NCBI GenBank assembly: GCA_030609125.1
Contig: JAUWCW010000054.1
Span: 1 to 9,450, forward strand
From: JAUWCW01 sp030609125 [NCBI: Candidatus Rokuibacteriota bacterium]
GTDB lineage: Bacteria > JAUVQV01
DNA: 9,450 nucleotides
Direction of reading: 5' to 3'
Below the pieces are notes generated by a model. The model had not been told where the DNA came from. It searched no databases and saw nothing but the letters and a program-made list of their open reading frames with translations. The translations under genes were made by a program, and so were the position numbers. Of this stretch, positions 1 to 6,113 are shown piece by piece. Numbering within the stretch: position 1 is the stretch's first letter; every line of letters starts with the position of its first letter.

Positions 1-851
1 ATTTTGGCCTCTCCTATCGGGTCCTTACCGAGCGCCCGCAGGATGCGCTCGATAGCGGGGATGAGGAGCCGACCTTCCACCGCATCAAGCAGATGGTCCG
101 GCCTTACCACACCGGAGATCCAGCCCAGCGTTTGCGCGGCAAACCGGCCGGGGAGGGTGAGACCGGGTCCGGCGCTTCTCGTGGCAGAGGGCGGGCGGAG
201 GAGGACTATTCGGAGCTGGTCGACATAACCGAGTGGGCGGCGTCCGCAGCTCTCCCGCTGCACGGGAGAGGGGGAGAGGTCTTTCGCCCCGGGCCCGGGA
301 TCGCAATCTGCAGCATCAACGAGAAAACCTACCTCAAGAGGAGCCATCTGCTGGCCTATCGAGGGGTAATCGTCTTCTCCTCCGCGTCCCGTGAGGCGAA
401 ACGGGCGGCGGCAAAATTCGGGGACCGGGCCGGGGAACTGATCAGGGCGGAGGGGACGGGCGAGATCGGGCTCTCCGGAGCCGGGGCGGACCTGCACTTC
501 TTCCATCTTTCCGGGGAAAGTCCTGTGCATGTCAACTTTCGCTCCCTTGTCTCTCACGGTCCCGAGATCGATGTCTCCTACAACTACGGGAGCATGGTCC
601 GCGGCGCCTTTCTGGCCGCCGGGCTTTCAGGTTCGGGCAGAATAGTTCTGGCCGCCCGGGGAACGCCGGCTGTCCTGGAGGTTCCCGGGAACATGCCGGC
701 CTTCGTGCGTGCGGGGGCCGTCCTGGGGTGGATCGGTGAGCTCACCTTCGCGACCGAGGAGGGGCCCCTCCCCGGAAGGCTGCGGCGACGCTGGAGGAGG
801 GGGGAATACCTTCTTTTCGAAGGGCGGGGGCACCTGCTTCTGCAGGACTGA
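1..851 (+). CDS. AIM24-family protein, 5'-truncated by the window edge
   Basis: The frame is open from base 3 to the TGA at 849-851. It has no clear start inside the window; the first Met is at 93 but has no good ribosome binding site, and protein-like sequence continues upstream of it, so the gene probably begins outside. The C-terminal ~185 residues resemble the AIM24 (DUF124) fold. They contain the segment LKRSHLLAYRGVIVF, then the diagnostic second-half pattern LSGSGRIVLAARG followed by a hydrophobic strand, and a final GEYLLFEGRGHLLLQ, matching the family's GSG-x-V-x-L and G-x-G-x-V-x-LQ strands. AIM24 proteins are beta-rich and poorly understood in bacteria. The N-terminal part visible here contains a Gly/Arg/Glu-rich, probably disordered linker (about 170-215) that is not part of the family core. 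The gene converges on sppA with only 4 nt between stop codons. Family assignment is by pattern recognition; function is unknown. Confidence 0.65.
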   Translation, partial: FGLSYRVLTERPQDALDSGDEEPTFHRIKQMVRPYHTGDPAQRLRGKPAGEGETGSGASRGRGRAEEDYSELVDITEWAASAALPLHGRGGEVFRPGPGIAICSINEKTYLKRSHLLAYRGVIVFSSASREAKRAAAKFGDRAGELIRAEGTGEIGLSGAGADLHFFHLSGESPVHVNFRSLVSHGPEIDVSYNYGSMVRGAFLAAGLSGSGRIVLAARGTPAVLEVPGNMPAFVRAGAVLGWIGELTFATEEGPLPGRLRRRWRRGEYLLFEGRGHLLLQD

Positions 852-855
852 ATAT

Positions 856-1764
856 TTACTTCCAGAGATAGAGCAGACGGGCGGAGGTGCGCCCCGGGAC
901 GGGAAGGTAGGCTCCGGCACTGCCTTGCAGGACATCCCAGAAGCGGACCTTTTTCTTCTTTCTGACGATTTCCGGCTCACCCTCGATACCCGCCAGGTCG
1001 GCAGCGGCCCTGATGGCGTCGGTCATGTCTCCGATTTCGTCCACCAGGCCGAGTTCCAGGGCCTGCCTGCCGGTGAAGATGCGGCCGTCCGCCAGTTCCC
1101 GGACCTTTTCCGGAGTCATGCCGCGGCTCTCCTGCACGGCCTGGACGAACTGCCCGTAGACGTCGTCGATCAATGCCTGCAGGACCTCCCGCTCACGGTC
1201 CGTCATTTCCCGCAGAGCGCTTCCCGTGTCCTTGAACTCTCCGCTCTTGATGGTGTTCGACTTGAGACCGATCTTGCCGAAGAGCTCTTCCATGTTGGGG
1301 AACTCCATGATGACGCCGATGCTCCCGGTTATCGTTCCCGGGTTGGCGAAAATGCGGTCGGCGGAGCAGGCAATGTAGTAGCCGCCGGAGGCAGCGATGT
1401 CCGCCATGGAGGCAACCACTACCTTCTCCTTTTCTTCCCTCAGCCGGTTGATGGCGGCGAAGATTTCCTGGGCGGCGACGACCGTACCCCCGGGGCTGTC
1501 GATTCTGAGCACCAGCGCCCGGACGGAGTTGTCTTCACCGAACTGGTCGAGCTGTTCTATGACCGAGCGTGCGCTGGATGCGCCTCTGGAGACATTGTGG
1601 GAGCTGGTAAGGATGCCGGTGATGTCCACCACGGCGATACGGTCTCCGGAGATGACCGAGGATGGAAAAATCCTCCTCTGGCCCCCGGCATTCAGGACCA
1701 GCAGCAGGGCGGCTGCCGCTCCGGAAAGCAGCACAACATAGAGAAAGGGAAACTTTAATCTCAT
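856..1764 (-). CDS. sppA: Signal peptide peptidase SppA (short, single-domain form)
   Basis: This 302-residue S49-family serine protease digests remnant signal peptides in the cytoplasmic membrane. Residues about 6-25 form an N-terminal hydrophobic anchor ([19 protein letters not shown]), so the catalytic domain should face the outside. The catalytic dyad is visible. The nucleophile is Ser126 in [10 protein letters not shown], and the general-base lysine is Lys178 in [11 protein letters not shown]. They are 52 residues apart, the same spacing as Ser147/Lys199 in Bacillus subtilis SppA. IDSPGG (88-93) and [12 protein letters not shown] (140-151) are further family motifs. The length fits the short bacterial form rather than the ~600-residue tandem E. 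coli enzyme. The ATG start lies 15 nt after the rpsA stop, with a weak GGGA 6 nt upstream, so it is probably cotranscribed with rpsA. The TAA stop is 4 nt from the stop of the convergent AIM24-like gene. Confidence 0.93.
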   Translation of the reverse strand: MRLKFPFLYVVLLSGAAAALLLVLNAGGQRRIFPSSVISGDRIAVVDITGILTSSHNVSRGASSARSVIEQLDQFGEDNSVRALVLRIDSPGGTVVAAQEIFAAINRLREEKEKVVVASMADIAASGGYYIACSADRIFANPGTITGSIGVIMEFPNMEELFGKIGLKSNTIKSGEFKDTGSALREMTDREREVLQALIDDVYGQFVQAVQESRGMTPEKVRELADGRIFTGRQALELGLVDEIGDMTDAIRAAADLAGIEGEPEIVRKKKKVRFWDVLQGSAGAYLPVPGRTSARLLYLWK

Positions 1765-1779
1765 CGTGTATCCCGGCCC

Positions 1780-3639
1780 TTACTCTTCCGTCTCTTCTTC
1801 CTTGCTGGTTTCGTCCAGGATGGAGCCGCCGCCCAGCGGCCGATCCGGAAGCATGTCTCCCAGCCTGGCGACACCGGTGTCCTTGCGGTTCAGATAGCTG
1901 CTGATATCCTTTCGCTCCTCGTCGTTCTGCAGAGCGCTGAGGCTCAGGGATATTTTCCGCTCTCCCGTGTCGACCTTCAGGATCTTCGCCGTGAGCTCCT
2001 GTCCGACCGTGAAGTGACGCTCGGGCTGGTCGGACCGGTCAATGCCGAGCTCGGAGGAGTGTATGAGGCCCTCCAGATCGCCCTCGAGGGCGAGAAAGAG
2101 CCCGAAATCCGTCACCTTGACGATGGTGCCGGTCACGCTCTTGCCCACACCGTATTTGTGCGTGAATTCCTGCCAGGGATCGCTGTTGACCTGCTTGATG
2201 CCGAGGGAAAGCCTCTCCCTCGACTTGTCGATGTTCAGCACCTTGGCCTTGACGATGTCGCCTTTCTTCAGGATATCCGAGGGGTGGTTGACCTTCTGGG
2301 TCCAGGAGAGGTCCGAGATGTGCACCAGCCCGTCTATTCCTTCCTCGAGGCCGATAAACGCGCCGAAGTCCGTAAGGTTGCGGACCTTCCCCTCGATGAT
2401 GCTGTCCGGCGGGTACTTCTCCTCGATCACGTCCCAGGGGTTGGGCTGGATCTGCTTCAGGCCGAGAGAGATCCTCTTGCTCTCGGGGTTGACGTCGAGA
2501 ATCATCGCTTCGATGATGTCCCCCACGGCGAGGATCTTGGAGGGGTGCTTGATTCTCCGCGTCCAGGACATCTCGGAGACGTGGACCAGTCCCTCGATGC
2601 CCTCTTCGAGCTCTACAAAGGCGCCGTAGTCGGTGAGGCTGACGACTTTGCCGTGGGCCCGTGTTCCGGGGGGGTACTTCTCCCGGATGCTGGTCCAGGG
2701 GTCGGGGGTCTTCTGCTTCAGCCCGAGAGATACGCGCTCCGTCTCGGGATCGAACTTCAGGACGACCACTTCCGTCTCTTCACCCACGGAGAGGAGCTCC
2801 GTGGGGTGGCTGACCCGGCCCCAGGACATGTCGGTGATATGCAGCAGCCCATCGACGCCGCCGAGGTCGATGAAAGCGCCGTACTCGGTGATGTTCTTCA
2901 CGATGCCCTTGATCCGCATGTCGACCTTGAGACTGGAAAGGGTTTCACGCCTCTTCTCCTCACGGCCTTTCTCAAGGACCGCCCGGCGGGAAAGAACAAT
3001 GTTGCCCCTCTGGCGGTTGAGCTTGAGGATCTTCATGGTGATCTTCTGGCCCACGAAGCTGCCCAGATCTCTCACCGGGCGCAGGTCGACCTGCGACCCC
3101 GGCAGGAAGCCGCGGACGCCGATGTCGACGGCAAGACCGCCCTTGATCTTGTCCGTGACGGTACCCTCTATCTCGCTGTCGTCCTCGTAGACCTTGGTGA
3201 TTTCGTCCCAGACCTTGGCCTTGTCGGCCTTCTCCTTGGAGAGAACGATGTGACCGTCGCTGTTCTCGGCCTCCTCGAGGAAGACTTCCACCTCGTCGCC
3301 GACGGCGACGGGAGCCTCTCCCCGCTCATTCCGGAATTCGCGGAGCGAAATGGACCCCTCCGATTTATAACCGACGTCGACGAGGACTTCCTGATCGGTG
3401 ACTTTGACCACCGTTCCCTTGACGATTTCGCCTTCCTCGATGTTCCGGAGGGTCTCGGCGTAGAGCTGGTCCATTTCGGACCGGTCATCCGCTCCGTTTT
3501 CCTTCTCGTCGTCGGCCGCTTCCGCCTCCGCGTCGGTCGCTTCCTCCTCAACGTTGGTCGCTTCCTCCTCCACGGCGGTGGACTTTACCGGCTCCCTCTC
3601 TTCCTCGAGTGGTTCCGATGACTGCTGTTCTGTGGACAT
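1780..3639 (-). CDS. rpsA: 30S ribosomal protein S1, six S1 repeats
   Basis: This 619-residue protein carries six OB-fold S1 RNA-binding repeats at about residues 70-138, 155-220, 239-309, 325-396, 412-483 and 499-568. Repeats 3-5 are the most canonical, each with a TDYGAF or TDFGAF core, a GLVH-type strand and an SLGLKQ-type end. S1 binds mRNA on the 30S subunit and helps initiation on structured or weakly marked messages. The first ~60 residues form an acidic extension built partly of a repeated heptad (VEEEATN, VEEEATD, then AEAEAAD at 23-43). The C-terminal tail (570-619) has no S1 fold and is again acidic at its very end. The ATG follows an AGGAGG at 3651-3656 with an 11-nt spacer. That site overlaps the end of the broken ispH upstream, an arrangement that in the intact state would couple the two. 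sppA follows after 15 nt. Confidence 0.96.
   Translation of the reverse strand: MSTEQQSSEPLEEEREPVKSTAVEEEATNVEEEATDAEAEAADDEKENGADDRSEMDQLYAETLRNIEEGEIVKGTVVKVTDQEVLVDVGYKSEGSISLREFRNERGEAPVAVGDEVEVFLEEAENSDGHIVLSKEKADKAKVWDEITKVYEDDSEIEGTVTDKIKGGLAVDIGVRGFLPGSQVDLRPVRDLGSFVGQKITMKILKLNRQRGNIVLSRRAVLEKGREEKRRETLSSLKVDMRIKGIVKNITEYGAFIDLGGVDGLLHITDMSWGRVSHPTELLSVGEETEVVVLKFDPETERVSLGLKQKTPDPWTSIREKYPPGTRAHGKVVSLTDYGAFVELEEGIEGLVHVSEMSWTRRIKHPSKILAVGDIIEAMILDVNPESKRISLGLKQIQPNPWDVIEEKYPPDSIIEGKVRNLTDFGAFIGLEEGIDGLVHISDLSWTQKVNHPSDILKKGDIVKAKVLNIDKSRERLSLGIKQVNSDPWQEFTHKYGVGKSVTGTIVKVTDFGLFLALEGDLEGLIHSSELGIDRSDQPERHFTVGQELTAKILKVDTGERKISLSLSALQNDEERKDISSYLNRKDTGVARLGDMLPDRPLGGGSILDETSKEEETEE
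3535..3570. repeat. 21-bp tandem repeat in the rpsA N-terminal coding region
   Basis: The 15-mer GGTCGCTTCCTCCTC (plus strand) occurs at 3535-3549 and again at 3556-3570, a period of 21 bases. It encodes repeated acidic heptads (VEEEATN, VEEEATD) in the S1 N-terminal extension, with a degenerate third copy (AEAEAAD) next to it. The multiple-of-three period keeps the reading frame, so copy number could vary without breaking the gene. Confidence 0.8.
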
Positions 3640-3647
3640 GTTGTGTT

Positions 3648-3943
3648 TTACCTCCTGTTATTGAAATGCCTCCCTGAAGGGAGGGGCGAACTCGTTACCG
3701 TGCCGTTCCCGAGGGCATCGATGTGGGCAACTACTTCCTCGATGATCCATTCCGGAGTGGAGGCGCCGGCGGTGAGGCGAGCCGGAGGCCCATTTTCTCA
3801 AGACGTTTTATGACCTGGGGGTTGTGGATCACGGGTCCCAGGGAGTAGACGGGACGGTCGCCGGAGAGGGCGGCCTCCACCATCCTGATGGCCCGCCTCA
3901 CGCCGAAGCAGAAGCCCGCTTTTTCAGCTATCTGCAGATCCAT
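3648..3943 (-). pseudogene. ispH: ispH (lytB) remnant: internal deletion plus frameshift
   Basis: IspH is the Fe-S enzyme 4-hydroxy-3-methylbut-2-enyl diphosphate reductase, the last step of the MEP isoprenoid pathway, normally about 280-315 residues. Here the N-terminus is clear: from ATG 3943 it reads MDLQIAEKAGFCFGVRRAI, with the first cluster cysteine at residue 12, then GPVIHNPQV with the substrate-pocket His40, and on to LEKMGLRL (residue 55). This frame then runs into a stop at 3731-3733. In another frame the true IspH C-terminus appears: LTAGASTPEWIIEEVVAHI, then GNGTVTS, ending at the TAA at 3648-3650. The join lies near 3775-3785. Roughly 200 codons are missing, including the regions that carry the other two cluster cysteines (E. 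coli Cys96 and Cys197) and the catalytic His/Glu (His124, Glu126), so no active enzyme can be made. An AAGGA lies 4 nt before the ATG; an in-frame upstream GTG at 4042 is less likely. A natural deletion or an assembly error could both explain this. Confidence 0.88.
3651..3656 (-). promoter_or_regulatory. rpsA ribosome binding site at the end of ispH
   Basis: AGGAGG on the minus strand is followed directly by the TAA that ends the ispH C-terminal frame, then 8 nt, then the rpsA ATG at 3639. The site is made of the last two sense codons (AGG AGG) of the ispH remnant. The internal deletion therefore leaves rpsA's own initiation signal intact. Confidence 0.85.
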
Positions 3944-3984
3944 ACGTTCCTTGATGCCTCGGGGGCACCGCTTTCCCCTCCTTT

Positions 3985-4005
3985 CCGGGGAAGGTCTTCC
4001 CCCGG
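3985..4005 (-). promoter_or_regulatory. Hairpin in the ispH/rpsA leader
   Basis: The plus strand reads CCGGGGAA, loop GGTC, TTCCCC, one bulged C, then GG. This gives a strong eight-pair stem with a four-base loop and one bulge, and it forms in the minus-strand transcript as well. It lies about 40 nt upstream of the ispH start, has no T-run after it, and is therefore not a simple terminator. A role in mRNA stability or leader regulation is possible but unproven. Confidence 0.35.
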
Positions 4006-4129
4006 GCATTTCTCCCGCGTCATGACCGCCCGGCGTCTTCACTCCCGGAAGATTCCGCGTTCCTCGAAAGGCTGGGATGGGATGGGCACGACGTTTCGGG
4101 TAGGCGCATCTTTTCAGCGAAGGTGAGAT

Positions 4130-4158
4130 TTTATAACAAATCCAGGAAAAAGCAACAA
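4130..4158 (-). promoter_or_regulatory. Sigma70-type promoter for ispH-rpsA-sppA
   Basis: On the minus strand TTGTTG (4158-4153) and TATAAA (4135-4130) are separated by exactly 17 nt; the hexamers match the TTGACA and TATAAT consensus at four and five positions. The site sits in a locally AT-rich patch inside otherwise GC-rich DNA, just downstream of the ligase stop. This is where a promoter for the following operon would be expected. The predicted start is near 4123. Confidence 0.6.
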
Positions 4159-4188
4159 AAATGTGGTGCTAACACAAAAATGTGGTGC
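4155..4188. repeat. 15-nt direct repeat abutting the -35 box (candidate operator)
   Basis: ACAAAAATGTGGTGC (plus strand) occurs at 4155-4169 and again at 4174-4188, with identical copies and a 19-base period, nearly two helical turns. In the direction of the ispH promoter, the nearer copy overlaps the proposed -35 hexamer by four bases and the other lies just upstream. That is a typical position for a regulator's tandem binding sites. No regulator can be named from this sequence. Confidence 0.6.
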
Positions 4189-4203
4189 CGGAAGGGGATG
4201 CTT

Positions 4204-5409
4204 TCAGGCTGTGTCCGGGAGGGGGGGCGGCCCGGCGGGTCCTGCGGGCGCCGGCTCTTTCAAGTCCCGCAGGGTGACGCCGTGCCTCTCTCTCCCGTGG
4301 CGCCGGTAGGCCTCCATGGCAATGTTGTGTATGAACGTCGGGAAATACCATCCCATCTTCCGGCCCAGGACGGCCATGAGCGATTCCTCGCCGATGAGAG
4401 GATTGGCGTTGACCTCGAAGATGTAGAGGCGGTTGTCCTCGGCCATCCGGAAGTCCACTCTCCCGTAGCCTTTCATGCGCAGGACCCGGAAAGCTTTCCG
4501 GGCGAGCTCGCGGACCTTTTCCTCCACGGCGGGTTCGATGTCCTCCGCGGGGCAGTCCGTGGGGTCGACGTTGTCGAACTCCGTCGACTCGTCGTCCCAC
4601 TTGGCGGTGTAGGTGTAGACCCTCGGCCTTCCCCGGGGAGTGTAGAAGACCACTTCGGAAATGGGAGAGACGAGGAGCTTGCCGCGGTGTTCGAAGACGG
4701 CCACGCTCAGCTCCCGGCCGTGAATATACTCCTCCGCGATGGCGGGCTGGAAATAGGACCGCAGAACCCTGCGAACCTGCCGGCGGAGCGCTTTCGGATC
4801 TTTCACCACCGACTCCTTGAAGATGCCGATGCCGGCGTCTTCCCGCACGGGCTTCACAATGAGGGGAAAGCGCAGGTCCCGGCGGAGGTCGTCCTTGTGG
4901 GATTCGAAGAGCTGGAAGGCGGGGGTCGGAATCCCGTGGAAGGTGAGGATCTCCTTGGTCCTCGCCTTGTCGGCGGTGATGGCGATGGAGAGAAAGTCCC
5001 CGCCGGTGTAAGGGATGCCGTAGACATCGAGAATGGCGGGCAGGTGGGGCTCCAGCGAGGAGTTGTTGTTGAGCCCCTCTTCCACCAGGTTGAAGGCGAG
5101 GTCGCAGTCCAGGTGCTGCAGATCCTGCAGGGAGTCCTCCCTGACGGCCAGGGTCGTCACGTGGTGGCCCCGCTTTCTCAGGGCGTTGACGATCTCCTCC
5201 AGGTAGGTGTCATCCTCCCTGCCTTCGATGTCCAGGGGAAAATTTTCCCGGAAGCGCATGTCGAGCCGGCGGTAGAGGACGGCGATCCTGAGGCGGGAGC
5301 GTTCTTTCCTGGAGTTCGTCGCGGCGGCGTTCTGCACAGTTTCGGTCCAAGTATGTGTTGTTTCGAGTGTCGTTTGTCGTTTGAGAAAATGGTAACACAC
5401 AAAGAGCAC
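4204..5409 (-). CDS. ATP-grasp ligase related to D-Ala-D-Ala ligase, substrate unknown
   Basis: The frame encodes up to 401 residues. The core matches the D-Ala-D-Ala ligase/ATP-grasp fold. Features in order are a Rossmann-like start RIAVLYRRL (41-49); FNLVEEG (106-112) and GIPYTGGDFLSIAITADKARTK (131-152); ATP-binding strand PLIVKPVREDAGIGI (182-196); EEYIHGRELSVAVFE (226-240); and the metal site RVDF ... FEVNANPLI with Asp319, Glu332 and Asn334. It lacks the N-terminal GG-x-S-x-E-x-x-x-S signature of true Ddl enzymes, and the usual EVN-T-x-PG segment reads EVNANPLI, so another peptide or amino-acid ligation is possible. The start is unclear: GTG 5409 is the longest, GTG 5337 would drop the AT-richer first 24 codons, and ATG 5259 would delete the first core strand. 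None has a good ribosome binding site. The C-terminus is Pro/Ala-rich. It follows cmk by 17 nt at most favourable and is probably cotranscribed. Confidence 0.8.
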   Translation of the reverse strand: MLFVCYHFLKRQTTLETTHTWTETVQNAAATNSRKERSRLRIAVLYRRLDMRFRENFPLDIEGREDDTYLEEIVNALRKRGHHVTTLAVREDSLQDLQHLDCDLAFNLVEEGLNNNSSLEPHLPAILDVYGIPYTGGDFLSIAITADKARTKEILTFHGIPTPAFQLFESHKDDLRRDLRFPLIVKPVREDAGIGIFKESVVKDPKALRRQVRRVLRSYFQPAIAEEYIHGRELSVAVFEHRGKLLVSPISEVVFYTPRGRPRVYTYTAKWDDESTEFDNVDPTDCPAEDIEPAVEEKVRELARKAFRVLRMKGYGRVDFRMAEDNRLYIFEVNANPLIGEESLMAVLGRKMGWYFPTFIHNIAMEAYRRHGRERHGVTLRDLKEPAPAGPAGPPPLPDTA

Positions 5410-5426
5410 CGCGCAAAACGGCGCGA

Positions 5427-6113
5427 TCAGGCCCTCGCTTCCACAACGGCGAGGATTCGCTCGAGCACCTGCTCCGGCGACAGACCGGTGGAATCGATGC
5501 TGACGGCGTCGGGGGCGGTCCGCAGGGGGGCGTGCGGGCGATTGCGGTCCCGGCTGTCCCGGCGGCCCAGTTCCCGCCGGACCTCCTCGGGGTCGCTCCG
5601 CTCCCCTCTGTCGGAAAGCTCCCGCCAGCGACGGCGGCTTCTTTCGCGGTCGCTGGCGGAGAGAAAGATCTTCACCTCCGCGTCGGGGAAGATGACGGTG
5701 CCGATGTCCCGGCCGTCCATGACCACGCCGCCCCCGGCGCCGAGCCGCCGCTGGATGCCGAGAAGGGCTTCCCGGACCTGCGGCAGGGCCGAGAAGGCCG
5801 AGGCGAGATGACCGATCTCTTCGGTTCGGATCTCCCCCGAGACGTCCCTTCCTCCCACCAGCACCTTCCGGTCCGATGCGTCCCCCGCCAGGGTGATCGG
5901 CGTCTTCGCCATCAGATCCGCGAGACCCTCAGGGTTTTCGGGAGTGATGCCGGCCTGTGAGGCAAGCCAGCCGACGGCGCGGTAGAGTGCGCCGGTGTCG
6001 ATGTAGAGGTACCCCAGCCTGTCGGCCAGGGCCTTCCCGGCGGTGGACTTGCCCGATGCCGCCGGGCCGTCGATGGCGATGACCGGCCTGCGTCGCGCTG
6101 CGGTTCCGCTCAT
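5427..6113 (-). CDS. cmk: Cytidylate kinase
   Basis: This 228-residue P-loop kinase converts CMP/dCMP to the diphosphates. The Walker A loop is IDGPAASGKST (14-24). IDTGALYRAVGWLA (38-51) is the family's first nucleotide-monophosphate-binding motif, and VVMDGRDIGTVIFPDAEVKIFL (130-151) is the hallmark central motif. RERSRRRWREL and RRDSRDRNR supply the arginine-rich lid. The length is typical. The ATG (6111-6113) overlaps the aroA TGA as ATGA, which fixes the start and implies translational coupling. A pairing of aroA with cmk is common in bacteria. The same frame stays open far upstream as a shadow of aroA; that extension is not part of the protein. Confidence 0.96.
   Translation of the reverse strand: MSGTAARRRPVIAIDGPAASGKSTAGKALADRLGYLYIDTGALYRAVGWLASQAGITPENPEGLADLMAKTPITLAGDASDRKVLVGGRDVSGEIRTEEIGHLASAFSALPQVREALLGIQRRLGAGGGVVMDGRDIGTVIFPDAEVKIFLSASDRERSRRRWRELSDRGERSDPEEVRRELGRRDSRDRNRPHAPLRTAPDAVSIDSTGLSPEQVLERILAVVEARA

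Larger units (their letters stand above)
3944..4203. other. Intergenic region and long leader before ispH
   Basis: About 260 bases separate the ligase stop from the ispH remnant. The half next to the ligase (about 4125-4190) is AT-rich and holds a promoter-like pair and a 15-nt direct repeat, described separately. The other half would be a leader of about 180 nt, GC-rich, with a hairpin at 3985-4005. No convincing coding sequence lies here: the in-frame extension of ispH to GTG 4042 is Pro/Gly/Arg-rich and lacks a good ribosome binding site. No clear intrinsic terminator for the ligase gene is visible. Confidence 0.6.

Noticed and set aside
1-345. Minus-strand open frame running off the left edge, with protein-like stretches such as GRFAAQTLGWISGVV
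   Set aside because: It lies antisense to the AIM24-like gene, has a Pro/Ser-rich unstructured start, and GC at its third positions is no better than that of the plus-strand frame. The plus-strand frame continues directly into a recognisable domain, so this is a GC-rich shadow.
833-846. Hairpin CCTGC-TTCT-GCAGG at the end of the AIM24-like gene as a bidirectional terminator
   Set aside because: The stem has only five pairs and no T-run follows on either strand; too weak to call.
2014-3621. 535-codon plus-strand open frame antisense to rpsA
   Set aside because: It mirrors the S1 repeats codon by codon, has no family motifs and no ribosome binding site, and rpsA itself is unmistakable. Long antisense frames are expected at this GC content.
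3944-4042. N-terminal extension of ispH to the GTG at 4042
   Set aside because: The added 33 residues are Pro/Gly/Arg-rich and unlike IspH, whose conserved start MDLQIAEKAGFCFGV begins at the ATG at 3943 with its own AAGGA.
4232-4254. CCGGCG/CGCCGG inverted repeat near the ligase 3' end
   Set aside because: It lies inside the Pro/Ala-rich coding tail, and a T-run is present only on the plus strand, where no gene ends; likely a by-product of GC-rich codons.
5411-5428. CGCGC/GCGCG inverted repeat after the cmk stop as a terminator
   Set aside because: Five-pair stem with a six-base loop and no proper T-run. It could equally be chance in GC-rich sequence.
4123-5811. 562-codon plus-strand open frame across the ligase and the cmk end
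   Set aside because: It crosses the boundary between two real minus-strand genes and has no recognisable domain, so it is a shadow frame.
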